Positions 42,611 through 50,703 of a stretch of DNA of 64,000 nt are shown here, piece after piece. Source of the DNA: Solibacillus cecembensis (lineage in GTDB: Bacteria > Bacillota > Bacilli > Bacillales_A > Planococcaceae); NCBI RefSeq assembly GCF_001439635.1, contig NZ_LMBZ01000001.1, positions 62,001 to 126,000 on the forward strand. Direction: 5' to 3'. The notes beneath the pieces were generated by a model. That model ran no database searches and was not told where the DNA came from. It saw only the letters and a list, made by a program, of their open reading frames with translations. How positions within the stretch are numbered: position 1 is the stretch's first letter; each line of letters begins with the position of its first letter. The position numbers and the translations under genes are program-made.

Positions 42611-44059
42611 ATGACGAACAGCAATCAATTGTTTGCAACTTTAGAACTCGCAAAAGATTACTTTGAAAAAACATTTGATTCAGAAAATACTTTTGATGTT
42701 TGTATAAAAGTAATTACGATAAGAAATTTACCGACACTTACCGTTTATGTAAGTGGATTAATCAATAGCGATACTTTGACGGAGCTTTTAGCCAGTTTGC
42801 AGTGGCAGGAAGAGGAAGACATTACTGATGAGGTTGCGTATTTTCATGCGCACTTCAACTATCACGGCAATGAAGAATCAACTTCTATCGATGATTTTCT
42901 ACTAGGAGTCCTTAGTGGGAGAGTGGGATTCATTACACAAAATGGCTTTTGCTTTTTGTCAGAATTCCGGCAATATCCTGGTCGTAATCCTGAAGAGCCT
43001 GATAATGAAAAAGTTATTCGAGGGTCACGTGATGGTTTTGCAGAAAACATTATTCAAAACGCAGGACTTATTCGTAGGCGGATACGAAGTGAGAAATTAA
43101 GGTTTCAAATGCACCACCTCACAACCCTTGGGCAAACAGATGTAGCTGTTTCCTATATGGAAAACTTAGTAAATGAAAAACATTTACATTGGCTTATTGA
43201 ACGCTTACATCAAATTAATCATGATGGCTTAACAATGGGTGATAAGTCACTTGAGGAATGGTTGTTTAAACAAAAATTCCATCCAGTGCCTTTCGTTCGT
43301 TATTCAGAAAGACCAGATATTGTCGCAGCGCATTTATTAGAAGGCCATATTGCGATTATTGTGGATACGTCACCTTCTGTCATGCTCATGCCAGTGACAA
43401 TGTTTCACTTATTGCAACATGCAGAAGAGTATCGTCAAGCTCCGATCGTAGGAACGATGATGCGTATTTTAAGGTATATAGCAGTAATTTTCAGTCTAAC
43501 ATTACTGCCGTTGTGGTATTTATTGGTAACAAATGATAATTTGCTGCCAGAAAAATTAGCTTTTTTAGGGTCAAAGGAACCGAGTGAAATTCCTTTGTTT
43601 TTACAAATAATCATTGCGGATATCGGGCTTGAATATTTAAGATTAGCAGCTATTCATACACCGACCCCGTTATCGACGGCGATGGGTTTACTAGCGGGTA
43701 TTACTATTGGACAAATTGCAATTGATGTTGGCTTATTTTCAAGTGAAGTCGTGTTATATATAGCAATTACCGCCATTTTCACATTTGCACTACCCAGTTA
43801 CGAGCTCAGTATTTCGGTGAAAATTTTCCGATTATTATTATTAACGAGTACGGCTTTGTTTGGTTTGAATGGTTTCTTTATCGGTGGTTTCATTATCTTC
43901 AGCTATTTATGTTCATTAAAACCGATGAATGTGCCGTATTTATGGCCGCTCATTCCATTTTTCCCAAAAGCCTTTATGCGTGTCGTCATTCGATTCCCAG
44001 TGTCACAAGACGCACCTCGACCGTATATAGTCGGTGCAAAACAGCGAAAACGTTCATGA
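42611..44059 (+). CDS. spoVAF: SpoVAF/GerA-family spore membrane protein
   Basis: A 482-aa protein of the GerA-subunit-A family. A soluble N-terminal domain (about 1-235, with PGRNPEEPDNEKVIRGSRDGF in parts and RRRIRS) is followed by about five membrane segments (about 285-450). FVRYSERPDIVAAHLLEGHIAIIVDTSPSV (in parts) and the C-terminal FPKAFMRVVIRFP are typical. It begins directly after the sigF stop. In B. subtilis spoVAA-AE lie between sigF and spoVAF, but here they are missing. SpoVAF aids germination together with the SpoVA channel. lysA follows, as in B. subtilis. Confidence 0.9.
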   Translation: MTNSNQLFATLELAKDYFEKTFDSENTFDVCIKVITIRNLPTLTVYVSGLINSDTLTELLASLQWQEEEDITDEVAYFHAHFNYHGNEESTSIDDFLLGVLSGRVGFITQNGFCFLSEFRQYPGRNPEEPDNEKVIRGSRDGFAENIIQNAGLIRRRIRSEKLRFQMHHLTTLGQTDVAVSYMENLVNEKHLHWLIERLHQINHDGLTMGDKSLEEWLFKQKFHPVPFVRYSERPDIVAAHLLEGHIAIIVDTSPSVMLMPVTMFHLLQHAEEYRQAPIVGTMMRILRYIAVIFSLTLLPLWYLLVTNDNLLPEKLAFLGSKEPSEIPLFLQIIIADIGLEYLRLAAIHTPTPLSTAMGLLAGITIGQIAIDVGLFSSEVVLYIAITAIFTFALPSYELSISVKIFRLLLLTSTALFGLNGFFIGGFIIFSYLCSLKPMNVPYLWPLIPFFPKAFMRVVIRFPVSQDAPRPYIVGAKQRKRS

Positions 44060-44162
44060 ATCTACATTGCATGACTTTCTCTCCTATGTTAAAGTTCTCA
44101 TATGGTATTTTGTGACTTTTAAGAAAATTAGTACACCTGTGCTAAAGTTAGGGGAGAAAGCT

Positions 44163-45482
44163 ATGCATTTTTATGGAACACAAAGCATCAATGAACAAGG
44201 ACATTTAACAATTGGTGGTGTCGATACGACTGAGTTGGCGAAACAATATGGAACGCCATTATTCGTATATGACGTCGCTTTAATTCGTAAACGAGCACGT
44301 GGTTTTATGCAAACATTTGATAAATTAGGTGTGACGGCCCAAGTTGCGTATGCATCGAAAGCTTTTTCTTGTATTGCAGCATACCAATTAGCGGCACAAG
44401 AAAATTTATCGCTCGACGTTGTATCAGGGGGCGAGCTTTATACAGCCATTCAAGCAGATTTTCCAGCAGAGCGCATTCATTTTCATGGAAATAATAAGTC
44501 GTTTGCAGAATTAGAGCTGGCATTTGAAACAGGTGTTGGCTGTATCGTAATTGATAATTTTTATGAGATTACTTTAGTGAAAGAACTTGCTCATGCACGA
44601 CAACAAAAAATGAATGTTTTACTGCGTGTAACACCGGGTGTTGAAGCGCATACACATGATTTTATTACAACGGGTCAAGCGGATTCAAAATTTGGTTTTG
44701 ATTTAAATAATGGCCAAGCGGATGCAGCGTTTGAACAAGTAGTACAAGATGAATATATCCAATTACTCGGCTTACACTGTCATATTGGCTCACAAATTTT
44801 CGAAACGGATGGTTTTAGCCTTGCCGCAGGAAAAGTGATGCAAAAAATGGGTTCGTGGAAAGTGTCTCATAACTTTGATGCAACCGTTTTAAATTTGGGC
44901 GGTGGATTTGGCATTCGCTATACAGCTGAAGATACACCACTTGAACCACATGAATATGTGGAAGAAATGATCAAAACTGTGCAAGCCGAAAGCAGTAAGC
45001 TAAAATTAGCAATGCCGGAAATTTGGATTGAACCTGGTCGCTCTTTAGTAGGAGATGCAGGAACGTCACTTTATACAATCGGCTCACAAAAAACAGTACC
45101 TGGTGTACGTGAATATATTGCTGTTGATGGAGGGATGAGCGATAATATCCGTCCTGCTCTATATGATGCAAAATATGAAGCAATCATTGCCAATAAAGCG
45201 CAAGAAGCAAAAACTTGTACATACACGGTCGCAGGGAAACTATGTGAATCTGGTGATAAACTAATCATTGACGCTTCATTACAACAGGCACAAGCTGGGG
45301 ATATTTTAGCGATGTTCTGTACAGGTGCATACGGGTATTCAATGGCATCTAACTATAATCGTATTCCAAGACCAGCTGTTGTCTTCGTTGAAAATGGTGA
45401 ACATCAATTGGCAATTAAAAGAGAATGCTATGAGGATATTGTTATAAACGATCTCCCGCTAACACTGAAAAAGGGAGAGTAA
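44163..45482 (+). CDS. lysA: Diaminopimelate decarboxylase
   Basis: A 439-aa PLP-dependent fold III decarboxylase. The PLP Lys is in AYASKAFSC (about 60), HGNNKS is present, and GGGFG is the phosphate-binding loop. WIEPGRSLVGDAG and the dimer-interface CESGDKL (active-site Cys) are also seen. It makes lysine from meso-diaminopimelate. The ATG at 44163 follows TAGGGGAGAAAG; an upstream in-frame extension lacks a ribosome site. It follows spoVAF as in B. subtilis. Confidence 0.97.
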   Translation: MHFYGTQSINEQGHLTIGGVDTTELAKQYGTPLFVYDVALIRKRARGFMQTFDKLGVTAQVAYASKAFSCIAAYQLAAQENLSLDVVSGGELYTAIQADFPAERIHFHGNNKSFAELELAFETGVGCIVIDNFYEITLVKELAHARQQKMNVLLRVTPGVEAHTHDFITTGQADSKFGFDLNNGQADAAFEQVVQDEYIQLLGLHCHIGSQIFETDGFSLAAGKVMQKMGSWKVSHNFDATVLNLGGGFGIRYTAEDTPLEPHEYVEEMIKTVQAESSKLKLAMPEIWIEPGRSLVGDAGTSLYTIGSQKTVPGVREYIAVDGGMSDNIRPALYDAKYEAIIANKAQEAKTCTYTVAGKLCESGDKLIIDASLQQAQAGDILAMFCTGAYGYSMASNYNRIPRPAVVFVENGEHQLAIKRECYEDIVINDLPLTLKKGE

Positions 45483-45485
45483 TCT

Positions 45486-45602
45486 ATGAAACTTTCAAGA
45501 CAGGCAAAATGGGGCCTTGGTTTACTAATGGGTATTATTACTTGGTCATTGCTGTTCATTTATGTAATTAGTCCGTTATTTTATATGTATTCAACGAAGT
45601 AA
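45486..45602 (+). CDS. 38-aa single-span membrane protein
   Basis: This short frame encodes MKLSRQAKWGLGLLMG followed by a hydrophobic stretch to YVISPLFYMYSTK, so there is one membrane helix with a basic N-terminus. GGGAGAG at the very end of lysA is 6 nt from its ATG, so it is probably translated after lysA. No homologue is known to me. The good ribosome site and membrane-helix composition argue that it is real. Confidence 0.55.
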   Translation: MKLSRQAKWGLGLLMGIITWSLLFIYVISPLFYMYSTK

Positions 45603-45705
45603 AGTACCGACAACCGCCGAGGATTATAACATTGGAAAATTGTGTTATTGCAATTCCATTTATCTTTTGATAGGATTTGCAATGGTAGAATTGAGGGAAT
45701 GTGAA

Positions 45706-46065
45706 ATGTTAGTACGATATAAAAAAGCACTTGAAAAAATTGCAATGGGCTTAATTTCGTTAATGCCGCAAGAAAAAGAAATTAAGCGCTTAATGGAAAC
45801 CATTCAACATTACGAACAAGATGAAAAATGGGTTTTGTATTTATGGAAAAAGGATGATGAATATGTAGGGGCAGTGGGGCTAGTTGAGCAAGATGCGGTT
45901 GCCACAATTCAACATATTACTGTCATACCTTCCTATCGTGGGGAAGGTGTAGCGATGGAAATGTTACAGGAGCTACGAGAATTTGGATATGAAACCATTC
46001 AAGCAAATGAAGAAACAGAGTCATTTATACAAAAATGCATACCTATATTAAAAGAAGCCGACTAA
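45706..46065 (+). CDS. ribT: RibT-like GNAT-family acetyltransferase
   Basis: A 119-aa protein starting MLVRYKKALEKIAMGLISLMP, which closely follows B. subtilis RibT. The GNAT core is ITVIPSYRGEGVAMEML (about 80-96), with the acetyl-CoA loop RGEGVA in place of the usual RxxGxG/A. RibT lies with riboflavin genes in B. subtilis, but no ribDEAH cluster is here; ribU is 12 kb away. The substrate is unknown. The ATG at 45706 follows GAGGGAATG. Confidence 0.85.
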   Translation: MLVRYKKALEKIAMGLISLMPQEKEIKRLMETIQHYEQDEKWVLYLWKKDDEYVGAVGLVEQDAVATIQHITVIPSYRGEGVAMEMLQELREFGYETIQANEETESFIQKCIPILKEAD

Positions 46066-46085
46066 TGTCGGTTTCTTTTTTTTGA
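46051..46085. terminator. Terminator containing both convergent stop codons
   Basis: AAAGAAGCCGAC pairs with GTCGGTTTCTTT around the loop TAAT, then TTTTTT. The stops of ribT and of the opposing DUF309 gene both fall in the stem-loop. Confidence 0.85.
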
Positions 46086-46562
46086 ATCACGTGCAGCGAG
46101 AATATATGAACGGTCCCGAAGCATATGCTTATTCATAATAAACTGTGTTGATAGTGAAGGCAACGAAGTGATTTTTTGTGACACGAGATGCTGTAGTGGG
46201 ACATCTGTAATGGGAAGTTTAAACGCCAAGAAATGCTGTGCGCCGTGAATACGCTGTAAACTAATGTGCATATGTTCTAGTAAATATTCCTTGTTAATAT
46301 ATTCATAAAATGGCTGGGTATCGCTTTTTTCTAAAATAGCCATTGCCTTTTGTAAAATTCTTTCAGCGCCTACGAAATTTCCTCGTCGCCAATGATACAA
46401 GCCCGTTGCAAGTTGTACATAGCCAACGAGAGGGTGCTGCTTTTCGCCAGGGGCAATTTCTTTCCAATATTCCTCTAATACTTCATGGCATTCAAAATAG
46501 TCTTCATTGCCATTAAAATAGCTGCAATAATCGACAAATAACGGATGAAACAAAGGATGCAT
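46062..46562 (-). CDS. ypuF: DUF309 family protein (YpuF-like)
   Basis: A 166-aa helical protein. The DUF309 signature FNGNEDYFECHEVLEEYWKE (about 17-36) and GYVQLATGLYHWRRGNFVGAERI (in parts, about 47-69) are clear. In B. subtilis ypuF lies between ribT and scpA, the same place. The function is unknown; family members may bind metal through the conserved His and Glu. The ATG at 46562 follows AAAGGTGAG. It is convergent with ribT. Confidence 0.9.
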   Translation of the reverse strand: MHPLFHPLFVDYCSYFNGNEDYFECHEVLEEYWKEIAPGEKQHPLVGYVQLATGLYHWRRGNFVGAERILQKAMAILEKSDTQPFYEYINKEYLLEHMHISLQRIHGAQHFLAFKLPITDVPLQHLVSQKITSLPSLSTQFIMNKHMLRDRSYILAARDSKKRNRH

Positions 46563-46651
46563 TGTTCTCACCTTTCCTCTATACTATTAAAATATATTAT
46601 ATAATTGTGTTATGATAAATTTCGACTAGAAATGACAGGTGGTTTCGTAAT

Positions 46652-47434
46652 ATGTCCTACGAAGTAAAGCTAGATGCCTTTTCAGGGCCACTAGATTTAT
46701 TATTGCATTTAATTCATCGTTTGGAAATTGATATTTATGATATTCCGATGGCCGAGCTGACGGAACAATATATTGATCATATCCATGCGATGCAAACATT
46801 AGAACTGAATGAAGCAAGTGAATATTTAGTAATGGCAGCAACACTTCTTGCGATTAAAAGCAGGATGTTAATTCCAATTCATGAAGGGGAAATCGATGAT
46901 ACGGAAATTGATTTAGATGATCCAGACCCTCGTGACGAGTTAGTGATGCGCTTAATTGAATATAAAAAATATAAAGAAGCCGCGATTCAATTGCAAGAAT
47001 TAGAAAGTGAGAGAGGCCAAGTGTTTACAAAAGCGCCAGCCGATCTTTCTGAGTATATGCCAGATGAGCAGCTCGCGTTATTTGATAAAAATGTCAACGT
47101 CTTTGATATGTTGAGTGCTTTTCAAAAATTAATGCGTCGTAAACAATTAAAAAAACCGTTAGCCACGCGTATAGCAAGACAAGAAATTTCGGTTAAAGAA
47201 CAAATGCGTGCGGTCATAAATGTGCTAAAAAATAATGGGGGAAAAGTGATGTTTTCGGACCTTTTCACTTATGAAGATAAATCGATGCTTGTGTTAACAT
47301 TTTTAACGTTACTAGAATTAATGAAACGCCAAGTCATTTTTGTTGAACAACAAAAAAACTTCGATGATTTATCGGTTTTGTTACAAAAGGAGGATATTGG
47401 CGATGAACTCGAACAAATTACTGAGCCGAATTGA
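46652..47434 (+). CDS. scpA: Segregation and condensation protein ScpA
   Basis: A 260-aa kleisin of the SMC-ScpAB condensin. The N-terminal KLDAFSGPLDLLLHLIHRLEIDIYDIPMAELTEQYI (in parts, 5-40) is the hallmark SMC-binding helical region, and AATLLAIKSRMLIP follows. The C-terminal winged helix lies at about 180-250. ACAGGTGG precedes the ATG. It overlaps scpB by 32 nt. It acts in chromosome condensation and segregation. Confidence 0.96.
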   Translation: MSYEVKLDAFSGPLDLLLHLIHRLEIDIYDIPMAELTEQYIDHIHAMQTLELNEASEYLVMAATLLAIKSRMLIPIHEGEIDDTEIDLDDPDPRDELVMRLIEYKKYKEAAIQLQELESERGQVFTKAPADLSEYMPDEQLALFDKNVNVFDMLSAFQKLMRRKQLKKPLATRIARQEISVKEQMRAVINVLKNNGGKVMFSDLFTYEDKSMLVLTFLTLLELMKRQVIFVEQQKNFDDLSVLLQKEDIGDELEQITEPN

Positions 47435-47990
47435 GGCATTATTATTCGTAGCCGGTGATGAAGGAATGACGGTTAAACAGCTGGCCCAATATATAGAAGT
47501 AGAACAAATGGATATAGAAGCGGGTCTTAGTGAGCTTCTTACGCAATATAATGAAGAAGAGGCACGCGGAATTACGTTGAAACAACTTGCAGGTACGTAC
47601 CAAATTACGACGAAACCAGATGTTGCGGATACATTGAAAAAATTAATTGAAAATCCGACCAACCAAGTGTTGACAAGCGCTTCTTTAGAGGTACTAGCAA
47701 TCATTGCCTACAAACAACCGATGACGCGCGCGGAAGTGGAAGATTTACGAGGGGTAAAAAGTGAGCGACCAATTGCCACATTGGCAGCACGTGCGCTCGT
47801 TCAAGAAGTGGGAAGAGCGGAAGGAACAGGTCGTGCCATTTTATATGGGACAACGAAAGAGTTTTTAAATTATTTTGGCTTGAAAAATATTAATGAGCTG
47901 CCACCTTTACCGGAGCAAATTGAGCAAGATGATGAGCAGCCAACCGATTTATTCTTAACGAAATTCCAAGAAACATTTACCCAAAAATAA
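47403..47990 (+). CDS. scpB: Segregation and condensation protein ScpB
   Basis: A 195-aa protein with two winged-helix domains. EALLFVAGDEGMTVKQLAQ (about 11-29), SLEVLAIIAYKQPMTRAEVEDLRGV (in parts, about 99-123) and RAEGTGRAILYGTTKEFLNYFGL (in parts) are characteristic. ScpB dimers bind the ScpA linker in the SMC complex. The ATG at 47403 follows AAGGAGGA inside scpA. Confidence 0.96.
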   Translation: MNSNKLLSRIEALLFVAGDEGMTVKQLAQYIEVEQMDIEAGLSELLTQYNEEEARGITLKQLAGTYQITTKPDVADTLKKLIENPTNQVLTSASLEVLAIIAYKQPMTRAEVEDLRGVKSERPIATLAARALVQEVGRAEGTGRAILYGTTKEFLNYFGLKNINELPPLPEQIEQDDEQPTDLFLTKFQETFTQK

Positions 47991-48002
47991 AGGAGTGGCT
48001 CG

Positions 48003-48977
48003 TTGAAAAAATGGTTTGTGGTAATAATTTTAGCCAGCTTTTTACTGTTAAATCACGTGACCGTAAATGCACAAGGAAGTAGCTATGCAGTCATCGATGC
48101 GCAAAATGGTCGTGTATTGCTCGGTTCAAATGTAGATGCAAGGCTACCGATTGCCAGTTTGACAAAAATGTGGACTGCCATTGTCGTCATTGAAAATAGT
48201 GATTTGAGTGAACAGGTCATAGTTTCAAAAGAGGCGGCATCAGTAGAAGGTTCCTCGATTTATTTGGAAGAGGGGAACAGCTATTCAGTAGAATATTTAT
48301 TGTACGGCTTGATGATGCAATCGGGAAATGATGCAGCAACGGCATTAGCGGAACATGTAGGCGGTTCAGTAGAAGGATTCGCCAAATTAATGAACGAAAA
48401 AGCAAATTATTATGGCCTTACACAAACCAATTTTACGAATCCAACGGGTTTACATCATCCAGATCATTTATCTTCTGCATTGGATACGGCAAAAATGTTG
48501 CAAATTGCGATGAAAAATGAAACCTTTGAAAAAATTGCCTCCACAACACAATACAATGAAGGCACACGTTGGAGAAATAAACATCGCCTGTTACATTTGA
48601 AAGATGGCGCTGTAGCAGGAAAGACGGGTTATACAAAAGTCGCAGGGCGTACGCTTGCCACGTACTATGAGCGAGATGACAAAAAGTTCGTTGTCGTGAC
48701 ATTGAACGGTGCAAATGACTGGAATGTTCATCAAGGCTTAGCGGATGAAATCGATCGGACATATGAATTAGAAACGGTTGCAGATGATGGGAAGTACAAG
48801 AAAAATGGCGTGACCATTACCTTAGATGAACCGATGGAGATGCTCCTAAAAAAAGGTGAACAGAAGCAAATTCGGCATGTTGTCTATCTTTCGCGGCATA
48901 GTGAATCCAAACGAGCAGTATGGCATGTTTTCTTAAACGATGAAATGGTTTTCGCAAAGCTTGCTAGATGGAAATGA
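48003..48977 (+). CDS. D-alanyl-D-alanine carboxypeptidase (DacB/DacF-like)
   Basis: A 324-aa penicillin-binding protein with a signal peptide (KKWFVVIILASFLLLNHVTVNA). The active-site motifs are SLTK (Ser52-Lys55), SGN (about 110) and KTG in AGKTGYTKVAGRT (about 208). It trims the pentapeptide D-Ala and shapes peptidoglycan, perhaps the spore cortex. The protein is shorter than B. subtilis DacB (about 382 aa) and ends in an amphipathic segment. It sits where dacB occurs, between scpB and rluB, but spmA and spmB are absent. The TTG start lies behind AAGGAGTGG. Confidence 0.9.
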   Translation: MKKWFVVIILASFLLLNHVTVNAQGSSYAVIDAQNGRVLLGSNVDARLPIASLTKMWTAIVVIENSDLSEQVIVSKEAASVEGSSIYLEEGNSYSVEYLLYGLMMQSGNDAATALAEHVGGSVEGFAKLMNEKANYYGLTQTNFTNPTGLHHPDHLSSALDTAKMLQIAMKNETFEKIASTTQYNEGTRWRNKHRLLHLKDGAVAGKTGYTKVAGRTLATYYERDDKKFVVVTLNGANDWNVHQGLADEIDRTYELETVADDGKYKKNGVTITLDEPMEMLLKKGEQKQIRHVVYLSRHSESKRAVWHVFLNDEMVFAKLARWK

Positions 48978-49305
48978 GAAGCGGTATGTTGTATCGGACG
49001 CGCCAATAATTAAAAATTGATACAGAGTTCTTCATTGCATTTAATGTTGTGAGGAGCTCTTTTTTTGTTTGATGGAAAGAATTTATATTATCGTAACTTA
49101 TCATTTTCGCAAAAAAGCAACGAAAGAAATAGGCGATTCAGCTTCAGTATTTAATATATATAGGTAATGAAAAGTAATTTCCCTTTTCTATTACCGCAAA
49201 ATGTGACATAATTTTCAACAGTTAATATAGTTAACACAGTTATGCTTTATCGAATGCAGTGAATGTATGCGGTCAAAGCAACTGATCAATCAATGAGGTG
49301 AACTT
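48978..49305. other. Intergenic region in the spmAB position
   Basis: This 328-nt region holds the terminator at 49024-49067 and otherwise AT-rich sequence. A 31-codon frame near 49071 has no ribosome site. A small repeat GTTAATATAGTTAAC lies near 49220. I see no remnant of spmA or spmB. Confidence 0.5.
49024..49067 (+). terminator. Terminator of the scpAB-dac unit
   Basis: AGAGTTCTTCA pairs with TGAGGAGCTCT (mismatch and wobble) around a 15-nt loop, followed by TTTTTTTG. Confidence 0.75.
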
Positions 49306-50040
49306 ATGGAAAGATTACAGAAAGTGATTGCCTATGCAGGCGTCGCGTCAAGACGAAAAGCAGAGCAATTAATTGTCGAAGGAAAAGTAAAAGTAAACGG
49401 AAAAGTCATTCGTGAATTAGGAACAAAAGTGGCAAGTTCTGACACAATAGAAGTGGAAGGCGTAAAACTTGAAAAAGAAGATAAAGTGTATTTCTTACTT
49501 TATAAACCACGTGCCTATATTTCTGCTGTAACAGACGATAAAGGTCGTAATACGGTAACGGATATTTTCAAAAAGCGTGTCCACCAACGAATTTTCCCAG
49601 TTGGACGATTAGATTATGATACAACAGGGCTGCTTTTATTAACGAATGATGGTGAATTTTCAAACTTAATGACACACCCGAAGTTTAAAATAGATAAAAC
49701 GTATATAGCGCGAGTTAAAGGTATTCCAACGAAGCAAGGTTTAATGAAGCTACAAAGCGGGATTAAATTAGAGGACGGTAAAACGGCTCCTGCTAAAGTA
49801 AGCATGACAAGCTATGATGAAGCGGCCGGAAAGGCAATTTGTGAAATTACCATTCATGAAGGACGCAATCGTCAAGTGCGCCGCATGTTTGAAGCAATTG
49901 GTACACCAGTTGTGAAGCTGAAACGTGAACGCTTTGCCTTTTTAGACTTAACGGGCTTAGTTGCTGGGGAATACCGAGAATTATCGAAGCATGAAGTAAA
50001 ACAATTACGCGTGCTTGCAGAAACGGGTAAGCTTGATTAA
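49306..50040 (+). CDS. rluB: 23S rRNA pseudouridine synthase RluB
   Basis: A 244-aa protein. The N-terminal S4 RNA-binding domain (MERLQKVIAYAGVASRRKAEQLI in parts, 1-60) is followed by the catalytic domain with the nucleophile Asp in PVGRLDYDTTGLLLLTNDG (in parts, about 106) and GRNRQVRRMFEAIG near the C-terminus. It modifies helix 89 of 23S rRNA in relatives. It precedes resA as in B. subtilis. TGAGGTGAAC precedes the ATG. Confidence 0.95.
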   Translation: MERLQKVIAYAGVASRRKAEQLIVEGKVKVNGKVIRELGTKVASSDTIEVEGVKLEKEDKVYFLLYKPRAYISAVTDDKGRNTVTDIFKKRVHQRIFPVGRLDYDTTGLLLLTNDGEFSNLMTHPKFKIDKTYIARVKGIPTKQGLMKLQSGIKLEDGKTAPAKVSMTSYDEAAGKAICEITIHEGRNRQVRRMFEAIGTPVVKLKRERFAFLDLTGLVAGEYRELSKHEVKQLRVLAETGKLD

Positions 50041-50153
50041 CAACTAGAAAATAGTGGAAACGTTCATAAATCATTCATATTAATCAATCTAGTTGCTTCT
50101 ATTTGTTTGCTATAATAGGCAACAAGTAGAAGTGCTTCTAGAAGGAGGTTTTT

Positions 50154-50690
50154 TTGTTGGATAAGAAAAAAAGACGTTCTATCACCCGAGGAATTATTTT
50201 AGCTGTACTTGCAGTAGCGATTGGTTATACCGTATACGCAGCATGGACGAAAGACAAAATTGAAATAGTAAATGTAGGTTCAAAAGCGCCTGATTTTGAG
50301 GTCGTCGATTTAAACGGTGAAAAACATCGATTAGCAGATTACGATGGAAAAGGCGTACTATTAAATTTCTGGGGTACATGGTGTGCACCGTGTGAACGTG
50401 AATTCCCTGCTATGACAAGGCAATATGAAACGTACAAAGATTTAGGTGTACAAATTATTGCAGTAAACTTTGCACAATCAGATTTTGAAGTACAAAAATA
50501 TGTTGATAATATGGGGATGAATTTCCCAGTGGCTATTGATAAAACGAAAAGTGTTTTTACAGCCTATAATATTGATCCGCTACCAACCTCTATTTTTATT
50601 AAGCCAGACGGAACAGTGGATCGCATTATCACGGGCGAAATGAGTGAAGCTCAAATCGCATCATATTTAGAATCGATAAAGCCGGAATAG
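50154..50690 (+). CDS. resA: Thiol-disulfide oxidoreductase ResA
   Basis: A 178-aa membrane-anchored thioredoxin-like protein. One N-terminal helix (about 12-30, GIILAVLAVAIGYTVYAAW) leaves the catalytic domain outside. The redox motif is NFWGTWCAPCEREFP (CxxC, about 75-80), with the cis-Pro at LPTS. ResA reduces apocytochrome c cysteines before heme attachment. Start: tandem TTG codons (50154 and 50157) follow AAGGAGG with 6 and 9 nt spacing; either is possible. It heads resABC. Confidence 0.95.
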   Translation: MLDKKKRRSITRGIILAVLAVAIGYTVYAAWTKDKIEIVNVGSKAPDFEVVDLNGEKHRLADYDGKGVLLNFWGTWCAPCEREFPAMTRQYETYKDLGVQIIAVNFAQSDFEVQKYVDNMGMNFPVAIDKTKSVFTAYNIDPLPTSIFIKPDGTVDRIITGEMSEAQIASYLESIKPE

Positions 50691-50703
50691 GAGTTTTTAC
50701 GTG

